From NCBI GenBank assembly GCA_963789215.1, contig CAWBJY010000004.1, positions 482,123 through 546,122 of the forward strand: a DNA stretch of 64,000 nt, given 5' to 3'. Every line of letters starts with the position of its first letter. Position 1 is the stretch's first letter. Source of the stretch: Phormidesmis sp963789215. Lineage in GTDB: Bacteria; Cyanobacteriota; Cyanobacteriia; Phormidesmidales; Phormidesmidaceae. Below the pieces are notes generated by a model that was given only the letters and a program-made list of their open reading frames with translations, was not told where the DNA came from and ran no database searches. This document shows, piece after piece, positions 35,274-44,492 of this stretch. The position numbers were made by a program, and so were the translations under genes.

Positions 35274-35343
35274 GGTCTGCATACGTAGGTCTGCATTCGT
35301 AGGTTTGCATTCGTAGGTCTGCATACGTTAGGTCTGCATACAT
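35274..35343 (+). repeat. 14-bp tandem repeat immediately after murC
   Basis: About five units with the core GTAGGTCTGCATAC start directly at the murC stop codon and fill the gap up to the murB leader. They are not a CRISPR array: the units are short and there are no spacers. Confidence 0.9.
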
Positions 35344-35363
35344 TTAGAAGAGGCCGCGCAACG

Positions 35364-36374
35364 GTGGCAGACATTATGGGCGCTAATGCAACTCAAACTC
35401 AGCTCCAAAAGCCGGTTCGACTCGGCAGCGACCTGGAGATAAAGCCGAACGCGCGTTTGGCTAAGCTGACGACGTTTAGAGTGGGGGGCCATGCGCAGTG
35501 GTTGACGCTGCCTAAGACCTCCGGTCAGCTGCAAGATGCGGTGGCTTGGGGCAATGAGCAGGGCCTGCCGATTACGCTGTTGGGGGCGGGTTCTAATTTA
35601 TTAATTAGCGATCGCGGACTGCCGGGCTTAATTATTTGCACGAGGGCGCTGCGTCACAGCGAGTTTGATGCGAAGACGGGCCGGGTAGTGGCCGCAGCGG
35701 GAGAGCCTTGGTCTTCGCTGGCCTGGAAAGCGGCTCGCAGTGGGCTACAGGGATTTGAATGGACGATTGGGATTCCGGGAACGGTGGGCGGTGCGGTGGT
35801 GATGAACGCGGGCGCTCATGGCGGAGAAACCGCCGATATTTTGGTGGAGACGGAAATTCTGGATTTGGACGGTACGCTGCAAGTTCTAAAGCCAGAGAGT
35901 TTGGACTATCGGTATCGAACCTCAAATTTGCAGGGGAGCGAGCGGATTGTGACGAGCGCAACGTTTCAGCTCAGTCCGGGCCACAGTTCGGATGCTGTAA
36001 AAGCGGCGACGGCTAGCGATCTAAAGCAGCGTCGCACGACTCAGCCGTATCATTTGCCTAACTGCGGGAGCGTTTTTCGCAATCCTGTTTTTCACAATCC
36101 TATTGATGCGGCTTCTAACGTGGCTTCTAATGTGGGGGCTAGTGGCAGAGCCTATGGGGCCGGGCAGCTGATTGAGCGGGCGGGGCTGAAGGGTTACCAG
36201 ATTGGTGAGGCGCAAATTTCTACGCTGCACGCCAACTTTATTGTGAACTTGGGTGGGGCTAGAGCCGATGATGTGCTGGCGCTGATTCGTCATGCGCAGG
36301 CCGTTATTCGAGATCGCAACGGCATTGAGCTAGAGACTGAGGTAAAGGTGATGGGCGCGTTTGAAGCGGGCTAG
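35364..36374 (+). CDS. murB: UDP-N-acetylenolpyruvoylglucosamine reductase
   Basis: MurB reduces the enolpyruvyl group to form UDP-MurNAc with FAD and NADPH. The 336-residue protein has TTFRVGGHAQWL, LGAGSNLLISDRGLPGLII, WTIGIPGTVGGAVVMNAGAHG, NCGSVFRNP and QISTLHANFIVNLG, all MurB landmarks. A stretch near residue 250 (ASNVASNVGASG) comes from a 12-bp in-frame duplication (GCTTCTAACGTG then GCTTCTAATGTG). GTG 35364 is preferred; ATG 35376 is possible. It lies directly downstream of murC, the usual cyanobacterial order. Confidence 0.95.
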   Translation: MADIMGANATQTQLQKPVRLGSDLEIKPNARLAKLTTFRVGGHAQWLTLPKTSGQLQDAVAWGNEQGLPITLLGAGSNLLISDRGLPGLIICTRALRHSEFDAKTGRVVAAAGEPWSSLAWKAARSGLQGFEWTIGIPGTVGGAVVMNAGAHGGETADILVETEILDLDGTLQVLKPESLDYRYRTSNLQGSERIVTSATFQLSPGHSSDAVKAATASDLKQRRTTQPYHLPNCGSVFRNPVFHNPIDAASNVASNVGASGRAYGAGQLIERAGLKGYQIGEAQISTLHANFIVNLGGARADDVLALIRHAQAVIRDRNGIELETEVKVMGAFEAG

Positions 36375-36460
36375 TGCGTCTGACCGGGCGCAGTCGAAGT
36401 CAAAATTTCTGGCCAGTGGTATAGTTTGACAGTTATTTACTGTTTAAACCCCAGCTAATC

Positions 36461-36805
36461 ATGACAAAAGGGCAAGGATTTGGATTTGGCCTCGGCAAAA
36501 TGAAGGAGCTTACTGAGGCGTTCAAGAAGGCTCAGCAGGTTCAAGAAGGCGCAAAGAAGCTTCAGGAAGAGCTGGAGCAAATGGAGATTGAAGGCTCTGC
36601 TGGCGGCGGCATGGTGACGGTGACGATGAGCGGTAACCAGGAGCCGAAGAACGTTGTGATTTCTGAGCAGGCGTTGGGCGAAGGGGCGGAGGTGCTTTCC
36701 GATTTGGTGAAGGCGGCAATGCTGGATGCGTACAACAAGTCTACGGCCACGATGCGTGAGCAGATGGAAGAGCTGACAGGAGGGCTTAATCTACCTGGTA
36801 TGTAG
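36461..36805 (+). CDS. YbaB/EbfC-family nucleoid-associated protein
   Basis: The 114-residue protein has the YbaB core: a long amphipathic helix (KMKELTEAFKKAQQVQEGAKKLQEEL), a strand region (GMVTVTMSGNQEPKNVVIS) and a C-terminal helix (LVKAAMLDAYNKSTATMREQMEELTGGL). Family members form dimers that bind DNA. The gene follows murB by 86 bases. A 15-bp tandem repeat begins in its last codons and runs past the stop. Confidence 0.9.
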   Translation: MTKGQGFGFGLGKMKELTEAFKKAQQVQEGAKKLQEELEQMEIEGSAGGGMVTVTMSGNQEPKNVVISEQALGEGAEVLSDLVKAAMLDAYNKSTATMREQMEELTGGLNLPGM

Positions 36806-36853
36806 TGGCTTGGTATGTAAGGGCCTGGTAGGTAGTGGCCTGGTATGTAAGGG
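36794..36853 (+). repeat. 15-bp tandem repeat across the ybaB stop codon
   Basis: Four imperfect units (36794-36808, 36809-36823, 36824-36838, 36839-36853) with the core CCTGGTATGTAGTGG; the first contains the TAG stop. Confidence 0.9.
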
Positions 36854-36919
36854 TTAAGGCTAATGTGCAGGGGCTGGTGCGATGGCTCAATTTAATCGTT
36901 TTGGGTGACGTTTGCTGTG

Positions 36920-37384
36920 ATGAAAACCAAACTCCTTTTTGTCTGTCTGGGGAATATTTGCCGCTCTCCATCTGCTGAAAACATCATGCAGCATTTGATA
37001 GATAGCCGGGGGCTAGGCGATCGCATTACCTGTGATTCGGCTGGGACGGCGGGCTACCATACCGGCAGCAAACCGGATAGCCGCATGACCATTGCGGCCC
37101 AGAAAAAGGGGATTGCGCTGGTAGGTAGCGCTCGTCAGTTTGAGGTTGAAGATTTTGAAGACTTCGATCTAATTTTGGCTATGGATCGCAGCAACTATCA
37201 AGACATCCTTTCGCTGGATAGAAAAAATCAATACGCCAGCAAAGTTAAGCTCATGTGCAGCTTTTGCCGACACCATAACGACGCAGAAGTGCCTGACCCT
37301 TATTACGGCGGCGAGGCCGGTTTCGATTATGTCATTGAGCTACTGACCGATGCTTGCGAAGGCTTGTTAGACAGCATTTTATGA
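36920..37384 (+). CDS. Low-molecular-weight protein-tyrosine phosphatase
   Basis: The 154-residue protein has the signature P-loop VCLGNICRSPSAE at its N-terminus (nucleophile Cys, then Arg), DRSNYQDIL, and the general-acid Asp in DPYYGG. Such phosphatases often reverse tyrosine kinases of exopolysaccharide export or act on arsenate; no such partner lies next to it. ATG 36920 gives the family start MKTKLLFVCLG. Confidence 0.93.
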   Translation: MKTKLLFVCLGNICRSPSAENIMQHLIDSRGLGDRITCDSAGTAGYHTGSKPDSRMTIAAQKKGIALVGSARQFEVEDFEDFDLILAMDRSNYQDILSLDRKNQYASKVKLMCSFCRHHNDAEVPDPYYGGEAGFDYVIELLTDACEGLLDSIL

Positions 37385-37428
37385 GGAATACGACCGCTGA
37401 GCGTTCGATTCCACCAAGTTTGAGCATT

Positions 37429-38079
37429 TTAAGGGTTAAACACGAAATCGTAGCCGACGTATTCTCCGGTTTGGCTGTAGGCGATGACGACCCAAGCTTC
37501 TGGATCAAAGGCTAGGGGATAGGCTTCTCGCTCGGCTCCGGCGATCGCATCATTACCTTTAGCTTGTTCGTCTGGTGCGGGCTGGGCGACTGCTGGCAAT
37601 GTGCAGTAAGGCTCCGCTACGACTTGGCGCACGGCTGCTTTTTTGGCCCCAGCGGGGAGTGCAAGCAGTGCGGTCATTTGCCCGCGCGAGATTTCGCCGG
37701 TAGGCTTTATTTTTTTCTCGCAGTGGGATGAGTGAATGGATTCTGAGCCAACGCGGGCGGGGATGATGGTTAGTAGGGAAAGGGCGATCGCGCCAATGCC
37801 AATCCAGACGGCTTTTTTTGAGGCGATGCTGCGATGCCGGGTGACGAAGGTTTGCGGCGCTGGCGAAGCCGGATTGGGCGCTCGCTGAGCGTCTATTTGG
37901 GAAGTTGGCTGACTGTTAAAAGGCTGACTGTTAAAAGGCTGACTGTTAAAAGACAGTGAGCCATTTGTTCGCGACCGGACGGGTAGCTGAGTCGGTGGAT
38001 GAATGGCTTGGCCAGTGGATTGGCCAGTGAATTGGCCAGTGAATTGGCTGTGGTCGCTAGCCGTACGGGGATATGACAT
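37429..38079 (-). CDS. Single-pass membrane protein of unknown function with Gln/Ser repeats
   Basis: The 216-residue product has a low-complexity N-terminus, one membrane segment (about residues 95-112, AVWIGIGAIALSLLTIIP) and a C-terminal domain (about 120-216) with a pair of Cys residues. In the N-terminal part a PFNSQ unit is repeated by three perfect 15-bp DNA repeats (37907-37951); nearby, GCCAGTG-containing units repeat at 38010-38045 (FTGQ units). No family is recognised. ATG 38079 is taken; one four codons earlier is in frame. Confidence 0.6.
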   Translation of the reverse strand: MSYPRTASDHSQFTGQFTGQSTGQAIHPPTQLPVRSRTNGSLSFNSQPFNSQPFNSQPTSQIDAQRAPNPASPAPQTFVTRHRSIASKKAVWIGIGAIALSLLTIIPARVGSESIHSSHCEKKIKPTGEISRGQMTALLALPAGAKKAAVRQVVAEPYCTLPAVAQPAPDEQAKGNDAIAGAEREAYPLAFDPEAWVVIAYSQTGEYVGYDFVFNP

Positions 38080-38225
38080 TGCTATCTCCAAAATCTATCG
38101 GTCGTACTACTATAGTACAAATGAACTGTATAAAGCTGTTTTGCCGGTTGAAGTGACGAAGCCGTTTGGTAGAGGCTAGCGATTGGGCAGTTCCTTAAAA
38201 TAGGCAACAGTTCCTGCTTACTGCT

Positions 38226-39920
38226 ATGAATCGCACGATTGTTTGGTTTCGCCGTGACCTGCGCATATTCGATCACGAGCCGCTTTATCGGGCAGCGAGG
38301 CGGGGCGATGTGATTCCTATTTTTATTTTCGATCGAGCGCTGTTGCTGCATCCTGAAACGGGGTCTGGGCGCGTGCGGTTTATGTTGAGCTGTTTGGATT
38401 CGCTGGATCGGGACTTGCGATCGCGCGGTGGCAGGCTGATCTTGCGATCAGGCGATCCGGTTGATATTTTGCCTGCGCTGGTTAAAGAAACTCAGGCTGA
38501 CGGCATTTATAGCTACATTGACTTTGAGCGGATTTATGGTCGAGTTCGAGACGCTAGGTTGAACCGAGCGCTGGCTGAGGAAACTCTAAAAATTCGCTGG
38601 TTCGAGCCGCTGGGCAGCGTGTCAGAGTTTATTGCCTACCCTGACTATCGAAAAGCTTGGTACAAGCAGATGACGCAGCCGCAGATTCCAGCGCCTCAGC
38701 AGGTGAATGTGCCGACTGACCTCTGGTCGCAGACGCTGCCGCCGCTGGAGAATTTAGGGCATGTCGCCGATGAAAAGATGATTCCTCAAGGCGGTACGAG
38801 TGCGGCTCGTAATTTGCTGAATTCTTTTTACGATGAGCGTAAGGCGGAGCGCTATTACTGGCAGATTTCGTATCCGGGCACCAATTCGACGAGCGGGCTA
38901 AGCCCTTACCTTAAGTACGGTGCAATTTCTATTCGCGAGTGCGCTCAGACGGTTTGGCAGCGTCAGGAAGACCCGCAGTGGGCTAGCGATCGGCGCGTGC
39001 GGCGCAGCAGCGATCATATTATCTCTCGCCTGCGGTGGGGCAGCGGCTTTACGCAGCGGTTTCGATATTTGCCTCAGCTTGAGGTGCGCTCGATTTATCA
39101 GCCGTTTACGGATGAGAGCCCTGAGAATGGCTGGGAGCCTTTTGACTCGGAGCTGTATGAGGCTTGGTGTCAGGGGTATACCGGTTTTCCGATTGTGGAT
39201 GCGGCGGCTCGCTGTTTGCAGGCGACGGGCGGCTGGCTGGCGCTTAACTTTCGCGTTCGGGCGATTTACGCTAGTTTTCTGTGCAATCTTTTGGGCATGG
39301 ACTGGCGGTATGGGGCTTTGCACTTTATGCGCCATTTAATCGATGGCGATTGCCCCATCGATCACTATCAGTGGGCGCAGCAGTCTGGCGTTAATCACTG
39401 CTTGAACCAGGCTTGGACGCGCATTTATAACCCGGAGCAAGAAGCGATTGACCGGTGCGATCCGCAGGGGCGTTTTGTTTATCGGTGGGTGCCTGAGCTG
39501 GCGCATTTGAAGCCGGAGCAGCTGGGCGTGCCGCCGCAGACAAAGAACTATCCTGCGCCGATTCTTGACTACGTGGAAGCGCGATCGCGCCGGGCAAATC
39601 GCCTGCAAGATTTGCGGCACGATGTAATTCATGCGCCGAACGTTCTGCCTTGGGTCACGCGAATGCCAGAGAATGTGACGCCTTTTGGAACGGATTTATT
39701 TTTGAGTGAAGTGGGCTGGGCGCAAGCACCTGTTGGCGAGCTGTACCCGACGGCGCTGAATCTAGATGATATGGACAGCTATCAGGCTAAGCAGCTGCGG
39801 ACGTGGTTTGTGGTCAGCGGTCGGTGGGTGCAAGACAAACGACCGCAGTTTGCCAAGCGGAAGAATTTGGAGAAGCGAAAGGCTCAGGCGGACAACGGAC
39901 AGCTCAGTCTACTGGTATAG
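38226..39920 (+). CDS. DNA photolyase / cryptochrome-family protein
   Basis: The 564-residue protein has an N-terminal photolyase antenna domain (IVWFRRDLRIFDHEPL, FIFDRALL) and a C-terminal FAD-binding domain with TSGLSPYLKYGAISIRE, GWLALNFRVRAIYASFL, WRYGALHFMRHLIDGDCPIDHYQWAQQSGV and the FAD-proximal NHCLNQAWTRIYNP. It should repair UV dimers in light, though a cryptochrome role is possible. The FAD region is complete. The nucleoside transporter gene follows after a small gap with an 18-bp tandem duplication. Confidence 0.9.
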   Translation: MNRTIVWFRRDLRIFDHEPLYRAARRGDVIPIFIFDRALLLHPETGSGRVRFMLSCLDSLDRDLRSRGGRLILRSGDPVDILPALVKETQADGIYSYIDFERIYGRVRDARLNRALAEETLKIRWFEPLGSVSEFIAYPDYRKAWYKQMTQPQIPAPQQVNVPTDLWSQTLPPLENLGHVADEKMIPQGGTSAARNLLNSFYDERKAERYYWQISYPGTNSTSGLSPYLKYGAISIRECAQTVWQRQEDPQWASDRRVRRSSDHIISRLRWGSGFTQRFRYLPQLEVRSIYQPFTDESPENGWEPFDSELYEAWCQGYTGFPIVDAAARCLQATGGWLALNFRVRAIYASFLCNLLGMDWRYGALHFMRHLIDGDCPIDHYQWAQQSGVNHCLNQAWTRIYNPEQEAIDRCDPQGRFVYRWVPELAHLKPEQLGVPPQTKNYPAPILDYVEARSRRANRLQDLRHDVIHAPNVLPWVTRMPENVTPFGTDLFLSEVGWAQAPVGELYPTALNLDDMDSYQAKQLRTWFVVSGRWVQDKRPQFAKRKNLEKRKAQADNGQLSLLV

Positions 39921-39985
39921 TTTGCGGTGTATAAAATCTGCGGTGTGTAAGCAGACGGCAGGCGAGCAGAGAGGACATGGATTGA

Positions 39986-41194
39986 GTGGAACGATTTATT
40001 GCGCTACTAGGGCTAGGTGTCTTTGTCGGCTTTGCTTATCTTGCTTCGATTAATCGCGGGGCCATTCGGTGGCGACCCGTGCTTTGGGGGTTGGCGCTAC
40101 AGCTGATATTTGCGCTGTTTATTTTAAGAACGGCTTTGGGTTTGGCGGTCTTTCAATGGCTAGGTGAAGTTGTCAGCGCCTTTTTAGACTTCTCGGATGC
40201 GGGCGCTGCTTTTGTCTTTGGCGAGAATTTTCAGGACTTTTTCTTTGCGTTTAAGGTGCTGCCGACGATTATCTTTTTCTCGGCGTTTATTAGCTTGCTG
40301 TATCACTATGGCATTTTGCAAAGAGCGGTTAAGTCTGTTGCCTGGGTGATGATGCGCACCATGAAAACGTCTGGTTCGGAGACGCTTTCGGCGGCGGGCA
40401 ATATTTTTGTCGGTCAGACCGAAGCGCCGCTGTTGATTAAGCCTTATGTAGAGACGATGACGATTTCTGAGCTACATGCGGTGATGACGGGCGGCTTTGC
40501 GACAATTGCGGGAGGTGTATTGGCGGCGTATGTTTCGTTTGGCATTTCGCCCCGGCATTTGATTGCGGCTTCGGTGATGTCGGCTCCGGCGGCGCTGGCA
40601 ATTTCAAAGATTATGTATCCGGAAACGGAGGTTTCGCCGACGCAGGGCAAGGTGGATATGCGGGTGGAGCGGACGACGGCAAATGGGGTGGATGCGATCG
40701 CTGCTGGGGCTTTAGATGGCCTAAAGCTCGCCCTCAACGTGGGCGCGCTGATTATTGCATTTCTTGCTATTCTCGCTGCTTTTAATGCGCTGCTCGGCTT
40801 CCTCGGCGGTCTGTTTGGCTATCCTGATTTTTCGCTAGAGCTAGTTCTGGCAACGCTGCTGGCGCCAGTGGCTTGGCTCATGGGCATCCCCTGGGCAGAC
40901 TGCGCCGAAGTCGGAATGCTGCTTGGCAAAAAGACCATCCTTAACGAATTTATTGCCTATCTAGATCTGCAAACGCTGATAGAAGAGAATGCCATTTCAG
41001 AAAGGGCGACCATTATTGCGACTTACGCTCTCTGCGGCTTCGCCAACATTGGCTCTATCGGCATTCAAATTGGTGGCATCGGCGGCATCGCGCCCAGCCG
41101 CCGCGCTGACCTTGCTCGCATTAGTATCCGCGCTATGGTCGCAGGAACGCTGGCCTGTTTTATGACTGCCTGTATCGCTGGAATTTTGCTCTAA
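39986..41194 (+). CDS. nupC: Concentrative nucleoside transporter (NupC family)
   Basis: The 402-residue membrane protein has about ten hydrophobic segments and the CNT signatures FAFKVLPTIIFFSAFISLLYHYGI, GQTEAPLLIKPY, MTGGFATIAGGVLAAYVSFGI and FLLGKKTILNEFIAYLDL-like and GFANIGSIGIQIGGIG. It imports nucleosides with Na+ or H+. The start is GTG 39986. It converges on the GGDEF-EAL gene with 12 bases between the stops. The photolyase upstream may be co-transcribed. Confidence 0.92.
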   Translation: MERFIALLGLGVFVGFAYLASINRGAIRWRPVLWGLALQLIFALFILRTALGLAVFQWLGEVVSAFLDFSDAGAAFVFGENFQDFFFAFKVLPTIIFFSAFISLLYHYGILQRAVKSVAWVMMRTMKTSGSETLSAAGNIFVGQTEAPLLIKPYVETMTISELHAVMTGGFATIAGGVLAAYVSFGISPRHLIAASVMSAPAALAISKIMYPETEVSPTQGKVDMRVERTTANGVDAIAAGALDGLKLALNVGALIIAFLAILAAFNALLGFLGGLFGYPDFSLELVLATLLAPVAWLMGIPWADCAEVGMLLGKKTILNEFIAYLDLQTLIEENAISERATIIATYALCGFANIGSIGIQIGGIGGIAPSRRADLARISIRAMVAGTLACFMTACIAGILL

Positions 41195-41206
41195 CATCAC
41201 AGGATT

Positions 41207-42931
41207 TCAGCCAAAAGTATTACCCCTGATTGAGCCACGCCGTTCATTCTTCCAAGAATTTGGTTGTCGCAGTCGCAGTTCGAGCTCGTCAGCTGATACT
41301 GGTGGGCTGAAGTAATAGCCCTGAATCTCATGACAGCCATGAGCTTTAATCTGGCTAAGCTGCGCTTCAGTTTCTATCCCTTCAGCAATCAGTCCCATCT
41401 GTAGTCCTTTGCCTAAAGCAACAATCGCTCTTACAATCTCGGCAGCATCTGGATTGTGGATCATATCTTTGACAAAGGCTTTATCGATTTTGAGAATATC
41501 AAAGGGAAACTCCCTTAAATAGCTTAAGGAGGAGTAACCTGTCCCAAAATCGTCTAGCGCTAAGGCGATTCCTTTATCGTGCAGCGCTTCCAACACCGAT
41601 CGCGCGTGTTTAGTATCTCCCATTAGCAAGCTCTCAGTTACTTCTAGCTCTAGGAAGCGAGAGTCAAGCCGAGTTTCATCCAAAACAAGCTGAACGAAAT
41701 CAACAAGTCCAGGCTGCTCAATCTGCCGAGCCGATAGGTTCACGGCGACTGTGAAAAGCGGCAAGCCAGACTGCTGCCACAATTTGTTTTGCTGACAGGC
41801 CGTTCGCAGTATCCATTCTCCAATGGGGATAACCAGTCCTGTGGCTTCGGCAATAGGAATAAACTCTGCTGGAGATATCTTACCTAACTCGGGATGTTGC
41901 CAGCGCACCAAACATTCGACCCCAACCATCTCGATTCTCTGCCAGTCTATGCGAGGCTGATAGTTTAGATAGAGCTGCTCTTTTTCTAAAGCAATTCTCA
42001 GATCGCCCGCTAGTTTCAGCTGCCTGTGTAAAGCACCAGATAGCTCAGCAGAATAAAAATGATAGCTGTTGCTCCCTTTTCGCTTGACTTGCTGTAGAGC
42101 GGTGTAGGCATTTGCAATTAGCTGATCTGGCGTACAGGCGTCGACTTTTTGGTAAATAGAGATACCGATACTTGCAGTAACCCGAAATGACGTATTAGGC
42201 GGCTCGCCCGGATGACTCAAAAGCATTAAAAGCTCTTGAGCTGACGATAGCGTAGGTTCTACGTCGTGATTGCTTAGCGTGAAGAAAGCAAATTCGTCAT
42301 TACCGAGTCGAGCTAAACGGTCTTTACTGCCGGCATAGCACATCAGGCGGGCAGCGATTTCGCTCAAAACGCGATCGCCAACCTTATACCCCTCAACCTC
42401 ATTTAGCGCCCGAAACCCGTCAATATCAATGAGATAAACGGTGATCCTCTGCTGAGATCCTAGCGTAGAAGCCGCCTGCATCAGCCGAGACGTAAAAAGT
42501 GTCCGATTCGGTAGCCCTGTAAGATCGTCGTAGTCTTTGAGCCGGCGAATCGAGCTGTCTAGCAGCTTAATAATTCGAGTGGTGTCTGCCATCAAAATGC
42601 CAACATCATCGGTGTATTCAGTCGGCAGGTTGGGAAGTTCTTTGTGGCTCCAATAATTCCTCAGGGCCATAACCGTCGCATTCACCGGAGAAAGTAGCTT
42701 ATGCAGCGCAAGGAGAGTAGCGGCTGTTCCTATTAAGGTTGCTAATAAGATAATTCCGACAATGCTAATTCTGGTTTCGATAGAAACCTCAGTCGTACTC
42801 GCAAAGTAAAGCAGTAGTGCGAGCAGTGGAATATGGGTGCCTGCAAAGGCAACTCCCATAATTTTGCTTTTGTAGCTTTTGAGATACCGAATTTTTGAAA
42901 GGAAAAAGTAGAAATTCACAGCTATCGCCAA
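41207..42931 (-). CDS. Membrane GGDEF-EAL cyclic-di-GMP protein
   Basis: The 574-residue protein has two N-terminal membrane segments (about 25-43 and 54-75), a linker, a GGDEF domain (about 130-300) and an EAL domain (about 315-560). The GGDEF site reads GNDEF, which is compatible with lost or weak cyclase activity. The EAL motif reads ECLVRW; downstream catalytic parts are present (EVTES, DDFGTGYSSL, KIDKAFV, AEGIET). Phosphodiesterase activity is the better guess. The minus-strand upstream region is 306 bases long. Confidence 0.88.
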   Translation of the reverse strand: MAIAVNFYFFLSKIRYLKSYKSKIMGVAFAGTHIPLLALLLYFASTTEVSIETRISIVGIILLATLIGTAATLLALHKLLSPVNATVMALRNYWSHKELPNLPTEYTDDVGILMADTTRIIKLLDSSIRRLKDYDDLTGLPNRTLFTSRLMQAASTLGSQQRITVYLIDIDGFRALNEVEGYKVGDRVLSEIAARLMCYAGSKDRLARLGNDEFAFFTLSNHDVEPTLSSAQELLMLLSHPGEPPNTSFRVTASIGISIYQKVDACTPDQLIANAYTALQQVKRKGSNSYHFYSAELSGALHRQLKLAGDLRIALEKEQLYLNYQPRIDWQRIEMVGVECLVRWQHPELGKISPAEFIPIAEATGLVIPIGEWILRTACQQNKLWQQSGLPLFTVAVNLSARQIEQPGLVDFVQLVLDETRLDSRFLELEVTESLLMGDTKHARSVLEALHDKGIALALDDFGTGYSSLSYLREFPFDILKIDKAFVKDMIHNPDAAEIVRAIVALGKGLQMGLIAEGIETEAQLSQIKAHGCHEIQGYYFSPPVSADELELRLRQPNSWKNERRGSIRGNTFG

Positions 42932-43237
42932 GGGGTTGGCAAAGCAAAGCCTACGTGAGTTGACGTGAGTTCGAGATAAGCAAAAGCAACTTTCAGCTTA
43001 TAGAGCTGGTTGCAGAGACTTGTCATCAAATTCAAAGGTCGAATTTTGAGAAAAGGCGATTTTATTAGGTCTGTGAAATCTATGTTTGGCTCAATCACAA
43101 TCCTTTCAACAACTCCCTAACTCGAACTGACGTTATCTAGAAAACCACAGCTACTGTCGTCTAACGGTTTTCTCTAATTTGAAACTATCTTTTTCTGCAA
43201 GTAGCTTCTCTTCAAGTAGATTTTCTGTAAGTAGTCT
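42932..43237. other. Intergenic region with a loose tandem repeat
   Basis: No gene seen. Near the PIN/TRAM stop codon (about 43194-43235) the sequence repeats (C/T)AAGTAG about every 15-16 bases. The rest holds the promoter of the GGDEF-EAL gene. Confidence 0.5.
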
Positions 43238-44323
43238 TTAAGAAGACGCCGTTGCCGAACGATTTGGCCGAGCAAAAATCATCCGTCCTGCGGACGTTTG
43301 TAGCGCACCTGTTACCACTACGACCAGTTCATCACCGATAAACTCGTTGCCTTCTTCTACAACGACCATCGTGCCATCGTTCAAATAGCCTACGCCTTGA
43401 GTGGCTTCTTTACCGGGCTTGAGAATTCTAATCTCAATATCGTCGCCGGGCAGGTAGGTAGGACGGATGGCTTTGGCTAAATCGTTGATGTTGAGCACGC
43501 TGACTTGCTGGACGCTGGCGACTTTATTGAGGTTGTAGTCGTTGGTCACTAGCTGTGCGTTCATCTCTTGGGCTAGCTTCACTAGCTTGGAATCTACTGC
43601 GCTGATGGTGTCGTAGTCGGCGGAGTCAATGACGACGCGATCTGGATAGCTTTTGCGGATGCGGTTGATGATGTCTAGCCCTCGGCGGCCTCTCGCTCGC
43701 TTTTGATCGCTAGAGGAATCGGCGACGCGCTGGAGTTCTTCGAGTACAAACTGGGGGACTACGAGCTGCCCGTCTACAAAGCCGGTTTTTAGCAGATCTT
43801 CGATGCGTCCGTCGATGATGCAGCTAGTGTCTAGCACCTTAGATTTGGTTGGCTTGAGGGTGCCGTCGTTGATCAAAAGGGCTTCGTAGCTGTTGGGATT
43901 GATGAGTCTAAAAAGGGCGCGTCCGTTATTCTCGGCTAGGCTCATGCCGGAAAAGGCGAACAGCAGGCTGCCCATAACGGCGGTGACTGGCTTGGTGAAG
44001 CCAAATTTGTCTGGGATGGGAAGCAAAAATAAAGGCGCTAGCAGCAGGTTAGCGATGAGTAAACCTACAACTAGACCGACGGCTCTCGCGAGTAGCGTGT
44101 CGGGCGGCATACTGTCGATTTGCCTTTCTAAGCGCCGGTAGCTGGTTTGAACGACCAGGCCAATGCCGACGCCGATGAGTGCTCCAAAGCCAGCGGTAAC
44201 CACTTCTAGTCCTTCTAAGTTGGTGACCTGTGCGAGCGCAGATTCGGGTAGAAAATCGACAATGAAAAAGCCAATTCCAGCTCCGGTGAGGATGAATGAA
44301 ATGATAATGAGAGCGTCAAGCAT
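43238..44323 (-). CDS. PIN/TRAM-domain membrane protein (YacL-like)
   Basis: The 361-residue protein has about four membrane segments in its first 140 residues, a PIN nuclease domain (165-285, with LDTSCIIDGRIEDL, VLEELQRVAD, RGRRGLDIINR and LVTNDYNLNKVA) and a TRAM domain (290-350). The PIN acidic residues are present, so a metal-dependent RNase activity is possible. Homologues in firmicutes are YacL; the cyanobacterial role is not established. Confidence 0.88.
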   Translation of the reverse strand: MLDALIIISFILTGAGIGFFIVDFLPESALAQVTNLEGLEVVTAGFGALIGVGIGLVVQTSYRRLERQIDSMPPDTLLARAVGLVVGLLIANLLLAPLFLLPIPDKFGFTKPVTAVMGSLLFAFSGMSLAENNGRALFRLINPNSYEALLINDGTLKPTKSKVLDTSCIIDGRIEDLLKTGFVDGQLVVPQFVLEELQRVADSSSDQKRARGRRGLDIINRIRKSYPDRVVIDSADYDTISAVDSKLVKLAQEMNAQLVTNDYNLNKVASVQQVSVLNINDLAKAIRPTYLPGDDIEIRILKPGKEATQGVGYLNDGTMVVVEEGNEFIGDELVVVVTGALQTSAGRMIFARPNRSATASS

Positions 44324-44492
44324 AAGCTATGTGTAGCGCCTGTTAGCGATGCTGGCGTCAGAGAAAATCGCGGTGCGAAAGCCTTTGTACCCAATGCGCT
44401 GAAAAGCATGATGTGATTATGATTACGGCTATTATAGGGGGTGGACTCCCAATCGCTGGCGTTCAACTTATTTTTGTAACCTTAGTGCGCTA

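Noticed and set aside
35274..35343. CRISPR array
   Set aside because: The units are 14 bp, adjacent, and have no spacers between them; they are tandem repeats.
37395..37420. GTTCGATTCC, like a tRNA T-loop
   Set aside because: The flanking bases do not pair as a T-stem and there is no acceptor or anticodon arm; it is the end of the phosphatase gene region.
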